From Chitinophaga sp. CF418 (GTDB lineage: Bacteria > Bacteroidota > Bacteroidia > Chitinophagales > Chitinophagaceae), in contig NZ_FRCN01000009.1 in NCBI RefSeq assembly GCF_900142925.1, positions 338,619 through 402,618 of the forward strand: a stretch of DNA of 64,000 nucleotides, written 5' to 3'. Both the position numbers and the translations under genes were made by a program. Under the pieces are notes generated by a model, which was given only the letters and a program-made list of their open reading frames with translations, was not told where the DNA came from and ran no database searches. This document shows positions 35,389-44,037 of the stretch, piece after piece; the stretch's first letter is position 1, and each line of letters starts with the position of its first letter.

Positions 35389-36174
35389 TTAAGCCAGCTT
35401 TTTCCGATTCTTAAAACCATTCTTTAACGTCCGGGAACTGATGCCATACAAGACAAACCCTGAAATAACCGTTACCAGGCCCAATATGGAAAAAAAACGC
35501 AGTAATATATTGCTGATATTATCCCTCGATTGATAATCCATTGTGTGGAGCATCCACAGCAAATCAAAAGTTCTCCACTTATTATTGCGGAACTTTTGAA
35601 TGGTTCCGAGTTCACTAGCTACATATACAGTTGTTGCAGACGGATGCTCAAACGTAATCGCATAAGCGGGTAAAGGGTTTTCGCGGTATTCATGATGGCC
35701 ACTGGCGGTGGTCAGGTATTCAACAGATTTAATTTTAGATGCCGCATTGAATCCCGTTGCCGCAACCTTAATGGCTTCATCTTTTGTTAATGGTCCGCGT
35801 AGTTGTCCTGTTACCGCGTCAGCCAGGTGATTCGTGGTCTGGATGGAATGCTCATGGTTTTCATTATCATGAGTAGTACCGGCAAGGCGGATCTGGTAAA
35901 ATGGGTTACCCAATATTTCTACTAACTGGATAGCGACCACTGAATCTACAGGGTGTTTTTTTCTGATGTTATCCATAACAACATTTGGTGATACCATCAG
36001 GATGTCGACAGATAATAAGCTGGGTTTTTTCTTTTGAAAATCGCCATGTACTTCATCCATATTGCTCCAGCTGAAATAAAGGCCACCAATTGTCCACAAT
36101 AAAAACTGGATACCTAAGATAAGCCCTAAATAACGATGTGATTTACGAATGTAATAGTGTTTACTCTTTGCCAT
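35389..36174 (-). CDS. PepSY domain-containing membrane protein
   Basis: 261 aa, a short PepSY-TM protein. Helix 1 (HRYLGLILGIQFLLWTIGGL, about 13-32), a periplasmic region with PepSY-like repeats (TKDEAIKVAATGF, about 127-139), a second helix at about 225-250, and the basic tail NGFKNRKKLA. Such proteins lie with iron or copper uptake/efflux genes and may act as accessory or reductase-like partners. Followed by the methyltransferase. Confidence 0.82.
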   Translation of the reverse strand: MAKSKHYYIRKSHRYLGLILGIQFLLWTIGGLYFSWSNMDEVHGDFQKKKPSLLSVDILMVSPNVVMDNIRKKHPVDSVVAIQLVEILGNPFYQIRLAGTTHDNENHEHSIQTTNHLADAVTGQLRGPLTKDEAIKVAATGFNAASKIKSVEYLTTASGHHEYRENPLPAYAITFEHPSATTVYVASELGTIQKFRNNKWRTFDLLWMLHTMDYQSRDNISNILLRFFSILGLVTVISGFVLYGISSRTLKNGFKNRKKLA

Positions 36175-36259
36175 AAGTAGTGTTGGTTGACGATGGTTTA
36201 TTTTAATAAAAAAAAACGCTAGGGTGATTCATGAACATTATACTCGCCGGTAAGCTATT

Positions 36260-36530
36260 TCACTTTAAGAAAACTTGCATTAATGGCCACAACATGTCGG
36301 CCTCTGAAAGGGTCTTCATATCGATGCCATTGATTGCTTTTACAGATTCACGGCTTTTATAGCTGCCGTATTAGCATCACTGTTTACCAATGCATTTTTT
36401 CATCATAATACAGGCTAAGCAATTGTGATAAACTTGACTGTTGGGTGGTGTAAACAGCTTTACTATAACCTGCCTTTGCAGAAACTGAAAGAGCAGCAAA
36501 GATGATTGCAAAAAAAATGAACGTTTTCAT
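36260..36530 (-). pseudogene. DUF3347 protein pseudogene
   Basis: The minus strand from the ATG at 36530 reads a good signal peptide (MKTFIFFAIIFAALSVSAKA), then YTTQQSSLSQLLSLYYDEK and an early stop caused by a shift in an A run. The neighbouring frame continues ALVNSDANTAAIKA, then a second shift gives VKAINGIDMKTLSEADML before a stop at 36260. This is the start of DUF3347, a periplasmic domain that accompanies Cus-type copper efflux in Bacteroidota. Roughly half the protein is missing. Confidence 0.72.
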
Positions 36531-36640
36531 TTTAATTGATTTAATAATGTACAAATGGAAATAATTAATGGTTCAATGCCTGGAAGGAATTGACGAGTAA
36601 TTGCAGACAAGACTAAATTGCCTCTGTTCTTTACAAAAAA

Positions 36641-37084
36641 TCAGATCAGGAAGGACTGAATGGACACACGTATGTCAGGAGAGCTGGAAAAATAGGGATG
36701 GACTACCCGATTTTGCTTGCTGATTTTAGCAAAAGGAGATAGATAAGACAAATAAAAGTCATGAAGAAATACGATAGTTACAGGGGTTTCAATTCCTGTA
36801 CTTACAGCATGGGTAAGGAGCTTATCTAACTGGGAAAACTGAATTACATTCTTATTGCAACAGTTATCATCATTGGCAGCCCCTTTCTTAGCAGGCGCCT
36901 CATCATGATGATGGCACTTTTGGGATTTATGGTGGTGAGTAGCTGCTGAGGAAGAAGCCTCCTCGTGGTGATGTTTTGAATTAAACCCCATACCAACGGC
37001 ACAAGCAAACCCTATCATAGTATTTAAGGCAAATACTACCAGAAGGAAGGCCGCTTTAAGTCGTATGGTGCTGTTTATCTTCAT
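36641..37084 (-). CDS. Histidine-rich periplasmic protein, probable metal binding
   Basis: 147 aa. N-terminal hydrophobic signal/anchor (about 10-32), then clusters KHHHEE, THHHKSQKCHHHDE and a DNCCNKN pair. His clusters followed by a Cys pair strongly suggest copper, zinc or cobalt binding. The Cys pair and size resemble a distant relative of HYC_CC_PP proteins. The C-terminal half (VTIVFLHDFYLSYL) is hydrophobic. It is the outermost gene of the metal-related group here. Confidence 0.72.
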   Translation of the reverse strand: MKINSTIRLKAAFLLVVFALNTMIGFACAVGMGFNSKHHHEEASSSAATHHHKSQKCHHHDEAPAKKGAANDDNCCNKNVIQFSQLDKLLTHAVSTGIETPVTIVFLHDFYLSYLSPFAKISKQNRVVHPYFSSSPDIRVSIQSFLI

Positions 37085-37454
37085 CTTACCTATGCAAAAG
37101 AAAAAATATTATAGAGAATAACAAATATTACTTGTCCCTAAGTTAGGCTTACCCCACTTAAAAGTGGATTATGCAATTTATGAAAATTTTTTATATAATT
37201 ATCAGCTTAATGCTCCTGCGTAGGGCCTTTTTCTCTATCAGCAGGTTCCTGGAGCTCCGGATGATTGATCTTTCCACGCTAGAGTCTTTACAGGATGTGT
37301 TTAATCGAGTTCGTATCCCAGGAGTTAACATTTTTGGGACTGGAACATTTTTCTATATAACCGTCGTAGTTGCGTTACGGCAACTACGTTAATGTACTGA
37401 CCCGTTTTGAAACTTCTGAAAATGAACCTAATTTTGGGTCACTCAATACCTAAC

Positions 37455-37628
37455 ATGAAAAAATTTGCAGCCCTCCAAACCAAATACCTTGCGCAAGGCA
37501 TCAAGGAAGAAAATATCGAATACGCCATCAGTGCAGTAATGGATGGTAGCAAACGGGAACATATCCTCGAAAATCTTGTCGCCGACTATCGGGGCATGAA
37601 CACCATTGAAGCCAACCAGATGAAATAG
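37455..37628 (+). pseudogene. Truncated small helical protein
   Basis: 57 codons from the ATG at 37455: KKFAALQTKYLAQGIKEENI, a helical N-terminal segment, ends in MNTIEANQM then a stop. From memory similar Chitinophagaceae proteins continue with a Glu-rich stretch and a membrane helix, which are absent here. I therefore treat it as a C-terminally truncated gene. Function unknown. Confidence 0.45.
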
Positions 37629-37788
37629 GGCAATTGGGTATCGGAAAAGTTCGAGGTTGTATTTCGGTTGAAAGCACCGTGTGATTATATGAAGCATGCT
37701 AGCTCTTCTTTGATTTACTGAGGTAGGTGTCACCAGATAAAGGGGATAGTTATTTAATAGGCATATGGAGAGTATAAATATTTTAGCG

Positions 37789-38226
37789 ATGAAAGAACTT
37801 ACTATCAATTTTAAATTTGACGGCGTTGGTACCTCAATGGATGAGATATCGGAGTTCGAAAAGAAATACCATGTTATTTTTCCCGACTATTTGAAGGCGT
37901 TTTTGCTTGTATATGGCGGAACGAAAATTGAGGAAACTAAATATCTTACCCAATATACGGTGAGTGTCTTTTTGCCGTTGCTGGAAAACAGGAACGCCTC
38001 AATCGAGATGATATTACCTGTAGTGAGGGATGTCGAAGAAGGGGGCGGCCGGAATGATTTGATACCATTTGCAACTGATCCCGGGGGAAGGCCGTTCTAT
38101 GTTTCTACTGGCGAAAGCGATAACGGTTGCGTATATTATGATGTTATCGGCTTGGTTGCAGACGGGTCTGTTCGAAAAATTGCAGACAGCTTTGAAGAGT
38201 TTATCAACAACCTTGAAAAACATTAA
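37789..38226 (+). CDS. SMI1/KNR4 family (immunity-type) protein
   Basis: 145 aa from the ATG at 37789; an upstream ATG at 37765 is possible. Hallmarks: EISEFEKKYHVIFPDYLKAFLL at the start, LIPFATDPGGRPFYVS in the middle (F-x-x-D-x-x-G), and IADSFEEFINNLEKH at the end. In bacteria this superfamily mostly gives immunity proteins against contact-dependent or polymorphic toxins. It is near-complete. It begins a stretch rich in immunity genes. Confidence 0.88.
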   Translation: MKELTINFKFDGVGTSMDEISEFEKKYHVIFPDYLKAFLLVYGGTKIEETKYLTQYTVSVFLPLLENRNASIEMILPVVRDVEEGGGRNDLIPFATDPGGRPFYVSTGESDNGCVYYDVIGLVADGSVRKIADSFEEFINNLEKH

Positions 38227-38306
38227 CCAGCAAAGTCTTGACCAAGACAGGATAATCAGGGGTTAGGCAATTAGTTTTATAAGGCGATGTGTTGGAGATT
38301 TGGTAG

Positions 38307-38435
38307 AGTCGCCTGCCAAATATAGAATTAAAATGTTATGATGCCGCTGGAAATCAAATTGGTGGAAGCTTAAGAGAATTGGATGCATTGCAATTAAATA
38401 AATCTACAAATATTATTGGCAAAGGGATTACATGA
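38307..38435 (+). pseudogene. Fragment, possible toxin-tail relic
   Basis: A 42-codon open stretch contains YDAAGNQIGGSLRELDALQL and ends KGIT-stop. The Y-D-x-x-G-N motif recalls YD/RHS repeats. A short overlapping frame (ATG at 38432) follows, then the small acidic gene at 38512. Consistent with the last part of a polymorphic toxin whose body is gone, but the match is weak. Confidence 0.3.
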
Positions 38436-38511
38436 AGTTAGATGCGAGTAAAATTTCAGCAGGAGTGGTGGCTGATAAAAATTCACTATCAATAAGAAAA
38501 CAACTATAACA

Positions 38512-38739
38512 ATGAGTGCAAGTTTGGAACTATTTGGAGTAAACTATAAAAAATTAGTTGAAGATTATCCTGGCTATTTTAAAAGCAGTCAGGAGGTATC
38601 TGTCGAGGAATTGGAACATCTGTACTACGAAATCTTATATGAAAAAGTTGATGATGAAATAAATTGTGGATTAGAACTTTTTTTCGGAAATACGATTAAG
38701 AGATATTGTTTCGACCTTGGAAATGAACTTAGTATGTAA
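38512..38739 (+). CDS. Small acidic protein, candidate immunity protein
   Basis: 75 aa, rich in Glu/Asp and Tyr (SVEELEHLYYEILYEKVDDE; LELFFGNTIKRYCFDLGNEL). Small acidic single genes directly after toxin-like tails are often immunity proteins, and it follows such a remnant by 77 bp. No family recognised. Confidence 0.5.
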   Translation: MSASLELFGVNYKKLVEDYPGYFKSSQEVSVEELEHLYYEILYEKVDDEINCGLELFFGNTIKRYCFDLGNELSM

Positions 38740-38753
38740 ATCTGTGAAAAAAA

Positions 38754-38818
38754 AACGCTCCAAGTCATTGAACTTGAAGCGCTTAATTCTCCGTGATCCG
38801 AGTGTCAGAACCTCGAAC
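38754..38818 (-). repeat. Terminator plus tRNA-3'-end-like cassette (copy B)
   Basis: The stem CGCTCCAAGT/ACTTGAAGCG is followed by CCGTGATCCGAGTGTCAGAA and CCTCGAACC. The second part resembles the reverse complement of a tRNA acceptor and T arm. Order and orientation match copies C, D and E. Confidence 0.5.
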
Positions 38819-38897
38819 CAAATTGAGCACGATTTAACAAAAATCTTCACCCCGTAGTACCCTAACGGTTATTACCTTTCCTGACAAACAGCCATTC

Positions 38898-39134
38898 TCA
38901 TCGTTTCACTAGCCGTATAAGCCAGATTAATATGATAGCCCCCACCAGCGCCACAATCAGTGAGCCTAACAGACCGCTACCTATATGGATTCCAAGTTGG
39001 CCGAAAAGCCAGCCACCCAGCCAGCCGCCTATTACGCCCACAATAATATCCACAATTATTCCAAACCCTTCACCACGCATTAGTTTCCCGGCCAGCCAGC
39101 CAGCTATGCCCCCGATAATAATAGTCCAGATCAT
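38898..39134 (-). CDS. GlsB/YeaQ/YmgE family stress membrane protein
   Basis: 78 aa from the ATG at 39134. Three glycine-rich helices: IIIGGIAGWLAGKLMRGEG, VGVIGGWLGGWLFGQLG and LLGSLIVALVGAIILIWL. The G-x-x-A-G-W-L-A-G signature is that of the transglycosylase-associated (GlsB/YeaQ) family, inner-membrane proteins of general-stress regulons without a known reaction. Confidence 0.93.
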   Translation of the reverse strand: MIWTIIIGGIAGWLAGKLMRGEGFGIIVDIIVGVIGGWLGGWLFGQLGIHIGSGLLGSLIVALVGAIILIWLIRLVKR

Positions 39135-39286
39135 AAAGTGATGTTTACATTTAAGTTTCAATTTACTGCATAATATTGTTATTATATAAATAAATTATAT
39201 ATTATTACTGCGGATCAGATAAATCATAAAGAGTAAGGCATCAAACCTTCCTCTTTATTTTCTGCTATGAGGCTTAATGATAATGT

Positions 39287-40444
39287 TTAGAAATCGTAAA
39301 TCGTATAAGTAACCCCTACTGACCAAGGACCATAACAGGGATTTGTTGCACCATGCACATTCCTCCACCTGAAAGTAAAGTCACCCGGGAAAGAAGCATC
39401 AGTAACACCCGGAAGATAGAACTGCAGTTGTTTCATACGTCTTATCTCCCAATAGTATACTAAACCGTCTGTAGTAACCGGAGAGCTGGAGCCGACGACA
39501 AGGGACTGTATATTCATGTAACTGGCATCAGGATCCCCCGCCTTTTTTACCTGTACCTGGCTTGCCATATTGGGCGTATTATTCCGACAGGCACCTGCAT
39601 CTCCAACAACATAACTACCGGCTATCACGCCACAATCACTAGGCGATAGCGGCGGCGTGGATGGTGTGGCAGGAGTAATATAAACATTGTCTATCCGCTG
39701 ACATGGGTCAAGCCCAACGGCGCCATATGCGGATATGAACGCGTAGGGCGTTGTAATAACGAAACCGTAAGGGGCCGGACAATCCGTATATACCGCGAAG
39801 GAACCCTCTATATCGGTGAAGGCGCCTGTAGCCAGGTACTTATCCGGAATGTCTGCTTTAGTATAAGTAAGGATATACTGCTTTATATCCGGCTCGTTGG
39901 GATCATCCCCTATATAGTTAAGCGTAGCCAGTGGAATGGTTAAGTCCGAATAGGTGATGGCAGTACCGTTTTTTATCCGTATCCTTCCTTTGCTGAACTG
40001 GGCTGTATTATTGGGATTCACCATCGCCAGGTCGTAAGAACTGCGAATCTTCCATTCTATCGTCAACGAATGCTTAGCGTTCTCGCAGTCATAAATGGTA
40101 TGCTTCAACATTGTGAGGGTATTGGGCCCAACAACAGCCAGTGAAGGGTCTTCACAGATCTCATCTGGTGTGGACAATACTCGGCCGAAACGGTTCGTTC
40201 TGATCTCCGTACCCTTGGCATCTGTTAGTACACCCGGCACGCTTACATTGACCGGAATAGAAATAGTGTGGCCCTGCTGTTTTATCTGGCTGGCCAGGAC
40301 ATCGGAGATGTTTCCTTTAGCGGCTGGCGGAGTTGTTTCCTTTGCATCACGCTGGCAGCCACCTGCCAGCAGCATACAAAGCGCCGAGCAGCTGAGAACT
40401 TTCAGGACCGTGGATTTACTACGGGAAAAGATAGTTGATTTCAT
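39287..40444 (-). CDS. Lipoprotein of unknown function
   Basis: 385 aa. The signal ends in LLAGGC (lipidated Cys30), then a Thr/Pro-rich spacer and three stretches of beta-sandwich-like sequence (IKNGTAITYSDLTIPL, GSFAVYTDCPAPYGFVIT, DFTFRWRNVHGATNP). Probably an outer-membrane-exposed lipoprotein. Gene alone on its strand, no partner evident. Confidence 0.75.
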   Translation of the reverse strand: MKSTIFSRSKSTVLKVLSCSALCMLLAGGCQRDAKETTPPAAKGNISDVLASQIKQQGHTISIPVNVSVPGVLTDAKGTEIRTNRFGRVLSTPDEICEDPSLAVVGPNTLTMLKHTIYDCENAKHSLTIEWKIRSSYDLAMVNPNNTAQFSKGRIRIKNGTAITYSDLTIPLATLNYIGDDPNEPDIKQYILTYTKADIPDKYLATGAFTDIEGSFAVYTDCPAPYGFVITTPYAFISAYGAVGLDPCQRIDNVYITPATPSTPPLSPSDCGVIAGSYVVGDAGACRNNTPNMASQVQVKKAGDPDASYMNIQSLVVGSSSPVTTDGLVYYWEIRRMKQLQFYLPGVTDASFPGDFTFRWRNVHGATNPCYGPWSVGVTYTIYDF

Positions 40445-40620
40445 AACAAAAGGGATTGTTGTTTAAGGGGTTCGTTAAGAAATAGGTTTCAGGATAGGTG
40501 TCTTTCTGTCGGAGGCAATATAGAGTAAGCGGCTGCGGTAGTTCAGCAGTTGATGCTTTTAGTAAATGCTGAAAAATAAAAAGGCCGCTGCAAAGTTCAG
40601 CTCCTGCAGCTCTTCCAGAC

Positions 40621-40908
40621 CTACCCCGCCGTTGTTGGAAATTTATAAACACTAAGAAGCTTGTCAAACGATTCCAGAATACCCCAGGGAAAGAGACGGC
40701 ATTGTGCTATAGTCAAGTTGTCAGAATCTTTAATTCCATTTTTCCATTCAAAGAGCTGATATGTCTCTTCAGAAAAACTAAGATTCAAAGTCGCAATTTT
40801 CTTTTGTATTTCAGTTCTGGAAATTCCGTCCAGTGAGAGCGGATAGACCATTGATTGCTGATCACTAAAAAATTGTTCGAGTTTCTTTAAAATTGGAGTT
40901 ATCTGCAT
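40621..40908 (-). pseudogene. SMI1/KNR4 family protein, C-terminally truncated
   Basis: 95 codons: LKKLEQFFSDQQSMVYPLSL, ATLNLSFSEETYQLFEWKNG and CRLFPWGILESFDKLLSVY are the N-terminal half of a SMI1/KNR4 immunity domain. The reading frame then runs into FPTTAG-stop, and the conserved second half (Trp/Phe-x-x-D-x-x-G) is missing. Confidence 0.65.
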
Positions 40909-41111
40909 ATCGGTCTATATTCTTAATGAGTCAGTTTTGGATAAAGCGTTGGTTCTGGCTCGGTTCGGCCTTTTCTGAACAGTTGCTGCACATCCCATTT
41001 AGTAACATCAAAGCTGTTAAATAAGCAAAGGGAGTAATATAGATCACCCTTTAATACTTGTGAAAAGGCAAAAAAATGGTTAGTATAGATATCTGTATTA
41101 AAGTGAGCAGA

Positions 41112-41138
41112 GGCGCTCAACATCGAGCGCCTGTTTTT
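41112..41138 (+). terminator. Terminator hairpin
   Basis: GGCGCTC-AACATC-GAGCGCC followed by TGTTTTTTG. The T run is on the plus strand, yet no plus-strand gene precedes it, so it may be left from a lost gene. Confidence 0.7.
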
Positions 41139-41196
41139 TGTACCGGTTGCTCCTTGATGCCAGTTTTGGTTGGCATTCAGCGAAATTTATTTCATA

Positions 41197-41922
41197 TCAT
41201 CCCCAGTCTCTCCAATCGTCATCCTTACTATCCCTTAAAAAACCTTTCTCAAGAGGTAGATTTAGGGCAGGAGTTACGGATGGATCAATAGCTATTATAG
41301 TTCCTATAGATACAACCCTTTTCCATTCATTCGGGCCATCGGGACCAACTTCTGAAAACATTTCCCAATAGTCATCTTCCCAACGTACGATCTCTGTAAT
41401 TGGCGTGCCCATAAGTACTTCGATGTTGGTAGTAACAGTAGATTTCTCCGGTATGTCTAAATCCCAATCTTTTTCAAACCATTGCCAAACGGGTTCCATT
41501 GTTGTATCAAAAGATTTGGTCATATCAGGCACATCCAAAGTAAAATGATCCTCATCTGGGACAATTTGAAAAGCGTTCACCTTTTCAATTTTGTAATAAT
41601 CATAAACGCCTAACATTAAACGCCTGGCCCATGAATGATCAACGTGACGAATTGAAAATACTCCCAAATCTTCAAGATCAATACTCTCGAAATAGTTTCC
41701 ATCCCGCTTAACGATCTCGCCAACTACCTGATGAAGAATACTGTTTACGTCTCTCGCCATGTAAAAAATCCCACCGGCAAATACCAGCTCCATATTATAT
41801 TTTTCTTTTAACCCAATTGTGTATGCCCATCTTGGAGTAGTAGCTGCAGACACGAGGGTAATATGAAAACCAGAGTTGTCGATATGTGATTTTATACTCT
41901 CTAAAAATTGCTTTTTTTCCAT
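41197..41922 (-). CDS. DUF4262 domain-containing protein
   Basis: 241 aa from the ATG at 41922. The N-terminal 140 residues form DUF4262: GFHITLVSAATTPRWAYTIG and MELVFAGGIFYMARDVNSIL, then FSIRHVDHSWARRLMLGVYD. The C-terminal 100 residues are acidic with no family known. DUF4262 proteins frequently lie among polymorphic-toxin immunity genes. Function unknown. Confidence 0.82.
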   Translation of the reverse strand: MEKKQFLESIKSHIDNSGFHITLVSAATTPRWAYTIGLKEKYNMELVFAGGIFYMARDVNSILHQVVGEIVKRDGNYFESIDLEDLGVFSIRHVDHSWARRLMLGVYDYYKIEKVNAFQIVPDEDHFTLDVPDMTKSFDTTMEPVWQWFEKDWDLDIPEKSTVTTNIEVLMGTPITEIVRWEDDYWEMFSEVGPDGPNEWKRVVSIGTIIAIDPSVTPALNLPLEKGFLRDSKDDDWRDWG

Positions 41923-42150
41923 TATTTGTAACATTTAGTGTGATGGGCTTGAAGCACCAGACTGGTGAGTAAAAAATCAGGCAAGAATACACTGTAAATT
42001 TCCTAACGTTGATCTTTAATAATTTATCTAAGCATCCAGAGTTCCCCCTTACCTATAATTAACCGATTAAAGAAGAAGGGAGTAATATAGATCACTCCCG
42101 TGATAATATTCTCTACATAAGAATTCCGATTTATTTTAAAAGTTATATCT

Positions 42151-42615
42151 TCACTTCATCCGCATTTGCTCGACCCATCTATTAGGCTTCCCTGCATAGT
42201 GATCACAAATCCGCTCTTCTACTTGTTCGCCTTCCCAGACTGCGGCTTTTTCAAGATCGATACAATCTTTTCTCTGACCCTTAGTCATGTTGCCTGTGTT
42301 CGGATCATAAAGACGAAACTGTGAACTATCTACAGGGTCTTGGATAAACTTCATCGGCAGCGTATCCAATGTTGTTTCTAATGCTGCATTGCCTATCTTG
42401 GGCCATCTGCCCGAAGTAACTGCTTTGTCATACACAGCTATAATGAACAAGATATTCTTGCTGATTATTTCATTAATATCTTCAAATTCATTTTCTGTGA
42501 TCAAGTCATAAATTGCATAGTTTGCATTCTTTAGGATTCTCGCATATGCATATTTGTGACATGGAAGTTTGATCCTTATTATAGAGCCAATTGTTATCTT
42601 TTGTCTTTTCATCAT
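42151..42615 (-). CDS. Imm26 family immunity protein
   Basis: 154 aa. The N-terminal half, KITIGSIIRIKLPCHKYAYA followed by RILKNANYAIYDL, is the pattern of immunity protein 26. The C-terminal part has VTSGRWPKIGNAALE and a Trp-rich end. On the minus strand its start lies 8 bp after the stop of a toxin-tail remnant at 42624, the usual toxin-immunity order. Confidence 0.75.
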   Translation of the reverse strand: MMKRQKITIGSIIRIKLPCHKYAYARILKNANYAIYDLITENEFEDINEIISKNILFIIAVYDKAVTSGRWPKIGNAALETTLDTLPMKFIQDPVDSSQFRLYDPNTGNMTKGQRKDCIDLEKAAVWEGEQVEERICDHYAGKPNRWVEQMRMK

Positions 42616-42623
42616 TTTATTGT

Positions 42624-42758
42624 TTATGGAAATGCTTTTTTAGCAGCATCTTCGTAGCGTGTCTTTTTAGAGTTATTGGGGCTGATGCTATTGATTCTGT
42701 TCCCTGATGTTCCATTTTCGGACTGTGTGCCACCAAACTGGTCATCAAAAACACATAG
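42624..42758 (-). pseudogene. C-terminal tail of a polymorphic toxin
   Basis: A 44-codon open stretch begins after a stop and ends just before the Imm26 gene. It reads FDDQFGGTQSENGTSGN and SPNNSKKTRYEDAAKKAFP-stop: Asn/Ser/Gly-rich linker then a basic helical end, as expected for the last residues of a secreted toxin. Only its position 5' of an immunity gene supports the call. Confidence 0.5.
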
Positions 42759-43249
42759 TTAAGATACGCTTTATGCTAGGTACTCTGGTTCTGAGTCAGA
42801 TCTAGGTTCTTTACCGTGCTATACATCGAGCCATCAAATACTGAAAGTGGACTGTTGCTGCCTGAGGCCTCATGTATGCTTTCTGCCAGGCTTACACCAT
42901 CTGCTGGGCCACATCAACAGCATCACGGCTTACGCAGGCCGTACACTCTTACCAAATCGAAAAACGGGTGTCTATCGCAGAAACTCCTGGAAGATATTGC
43001 TGTTTAATGTCAAGCCCGAAAATTATTAGCGATTTTTACAGGCCGTTAATTTTTTCCGTATTGTAGATCGTGGGTAATAGATGAGCACGAAGTGAGTTAG
43101 CATGTAGCGATTAGTGATATACCTACAAGGGTATCGTCCTTGAATCAATTTTACTTCACAAAAGGACCTAGATTTAAAGGATTTACTTTAAATTAGGTGG
43201 TATACGGCAACGGTTAATGCTTTCTAATTGTTCAATTCAGAATACGATC
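42759..43249. other. Non-coding or decayed stretch
   Basis: About 490 bp with three overlapping short open frames (42816-43066) in the same direction and none matching a family. This pattern suggests a decayed gene, but I cannot identify it. No repeats or terminators recognised. Confidence 0.35.
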
Positions 43250-43615
43250 ATGTTTAAAAGCCCGTTTTCTTTTAAAGGCAGAATTGGCAGGCCTGAGTAT
43301 GCTATTACTTGGATGGTATTTATGGCTATTAATCTTACGATGTCAAGAGTTGGTATTGATCCGGGCTCTTTATGGGCAGTTAGTCATATTATCCCTTGCT
43401 ACTGGCTTTTACTAGCACAGGGAGCCAAACGCTGCCACGATTTTGAGAAAAGTGGCTGGTGGCAGCTTATTCCTTTTTACGTGCTTAAAATGCTGTCTCA
43501 GGAGGGATTTCCGACACCTAATAAATATGGGATGCCGAATTCTCAATCGAAGAATGGCCCGGCAGCTTCGTTAGACAAGGAAATAGATTCCATAGGAAAA
43601 AAAGATATTAGATAG
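43250..43615 (+). CDS. DUF805 family membrane protein
   Basis: 121 aa from the ATG at 43250. SPFSFKGRIGRPEYAIT at the start and AQGAKRCHDFEKSGWWQLIP are the DUF805 signatures; three hydrophobic segments (about 20-40, 45-65, 75-90). The C-terminus, LDKEIDSIGKKDIR, is polar. Inner membrane, function unknown. Confidence 0.82.
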   Translation: MFKSPFSFKGRIGRPEYAITWMVFMAINLTMSRVGIDPGSLWAVSHIIPCYWLLLAQGAKRCHDFEKSGWWQLIPFYVLKMLSQEGFPTPNKYGMPNSQSKNGPAASLDKEIDSIGKKDIR

Positions 43616-43678
43616 TATATCCTTTTTACTTTCCAGGCGGTAATATCCTGTATTTGATCAGAAACTGTTTCGCATAAA

Positions 43679-43927
43679 GTGGTGGATATGTTATTGCAGG
43701 TATCCGTTTCTGATGAATTAAAAACCCTGGTGATTGTGTCGCACGATATTGAAACGAGTGTAGCTATTTCTGATACGGTATTTATCCTCGGCAGAGAGGA
43801 GGGGCAACCAGGCGCTACTGTTAAACAGGAAATAGACCTCGTGGAAAGAGGGCTGGTATGGCAAAAAGACGTACGGCGGGAAAAGGTCTTCGCGGATACG
43901 CTGGATGAAATAAAGGCCAGTTTGTAG
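43679..43927 (+). pseudogene. C-terminal fragment of an ABC transporter ATPase
   Basis: 82 codons: DELKTLVIVSHDIETSVAIS contains the Walker-B-distal H-loop (SHD), then DTVFILGREEGQPGATVKQEIDL. This is the end of a nitrate/taurine-type ABC ATPase. Walker A, Q-loop and signature motif are absent, so it is only a remnant. A strong terminator follows. Confidence 0.75.
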
Positions 43928-43932
43928 TTTGT

Positions 43933-43962
43933 CACAGGGACCGGCTTTAGCCGGTCCCTGTG
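43933..43962. terminator. Terminator
   Basis: A perfect 13-bp stem CACAGGGACCGGC/GCCGGTCCCTGTG with a TTTA loop and TTTATCC tail, five bases after the ATPase fragment. Confidence 0.85.
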
Positions 43963-44037
43963 TTTATCCTGCCAAACAGCGGTAGTTTTCTATATTTAGA
44001 ACTATATTTACCTTTAAAATGTAAAATAAGCCCATCT

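Noticed and set aside
37171..37392. 73-codon hydrophobic frame
   Set aside because: No family, poor start context and low-complexity beginning.
40923..41123. 66-codon minus-strand frame just upstream of the SMI1/KNR4 fragment
   Set aside because: Its start lies inside a terminator hairpin; a toxin-tail reading is possible but unsupported.
43543..43935. 130-codon minus-strand frame
   Set aside because: Antisense to the ABC ATPase fragment, whose H-loop is clear on the plus strand.
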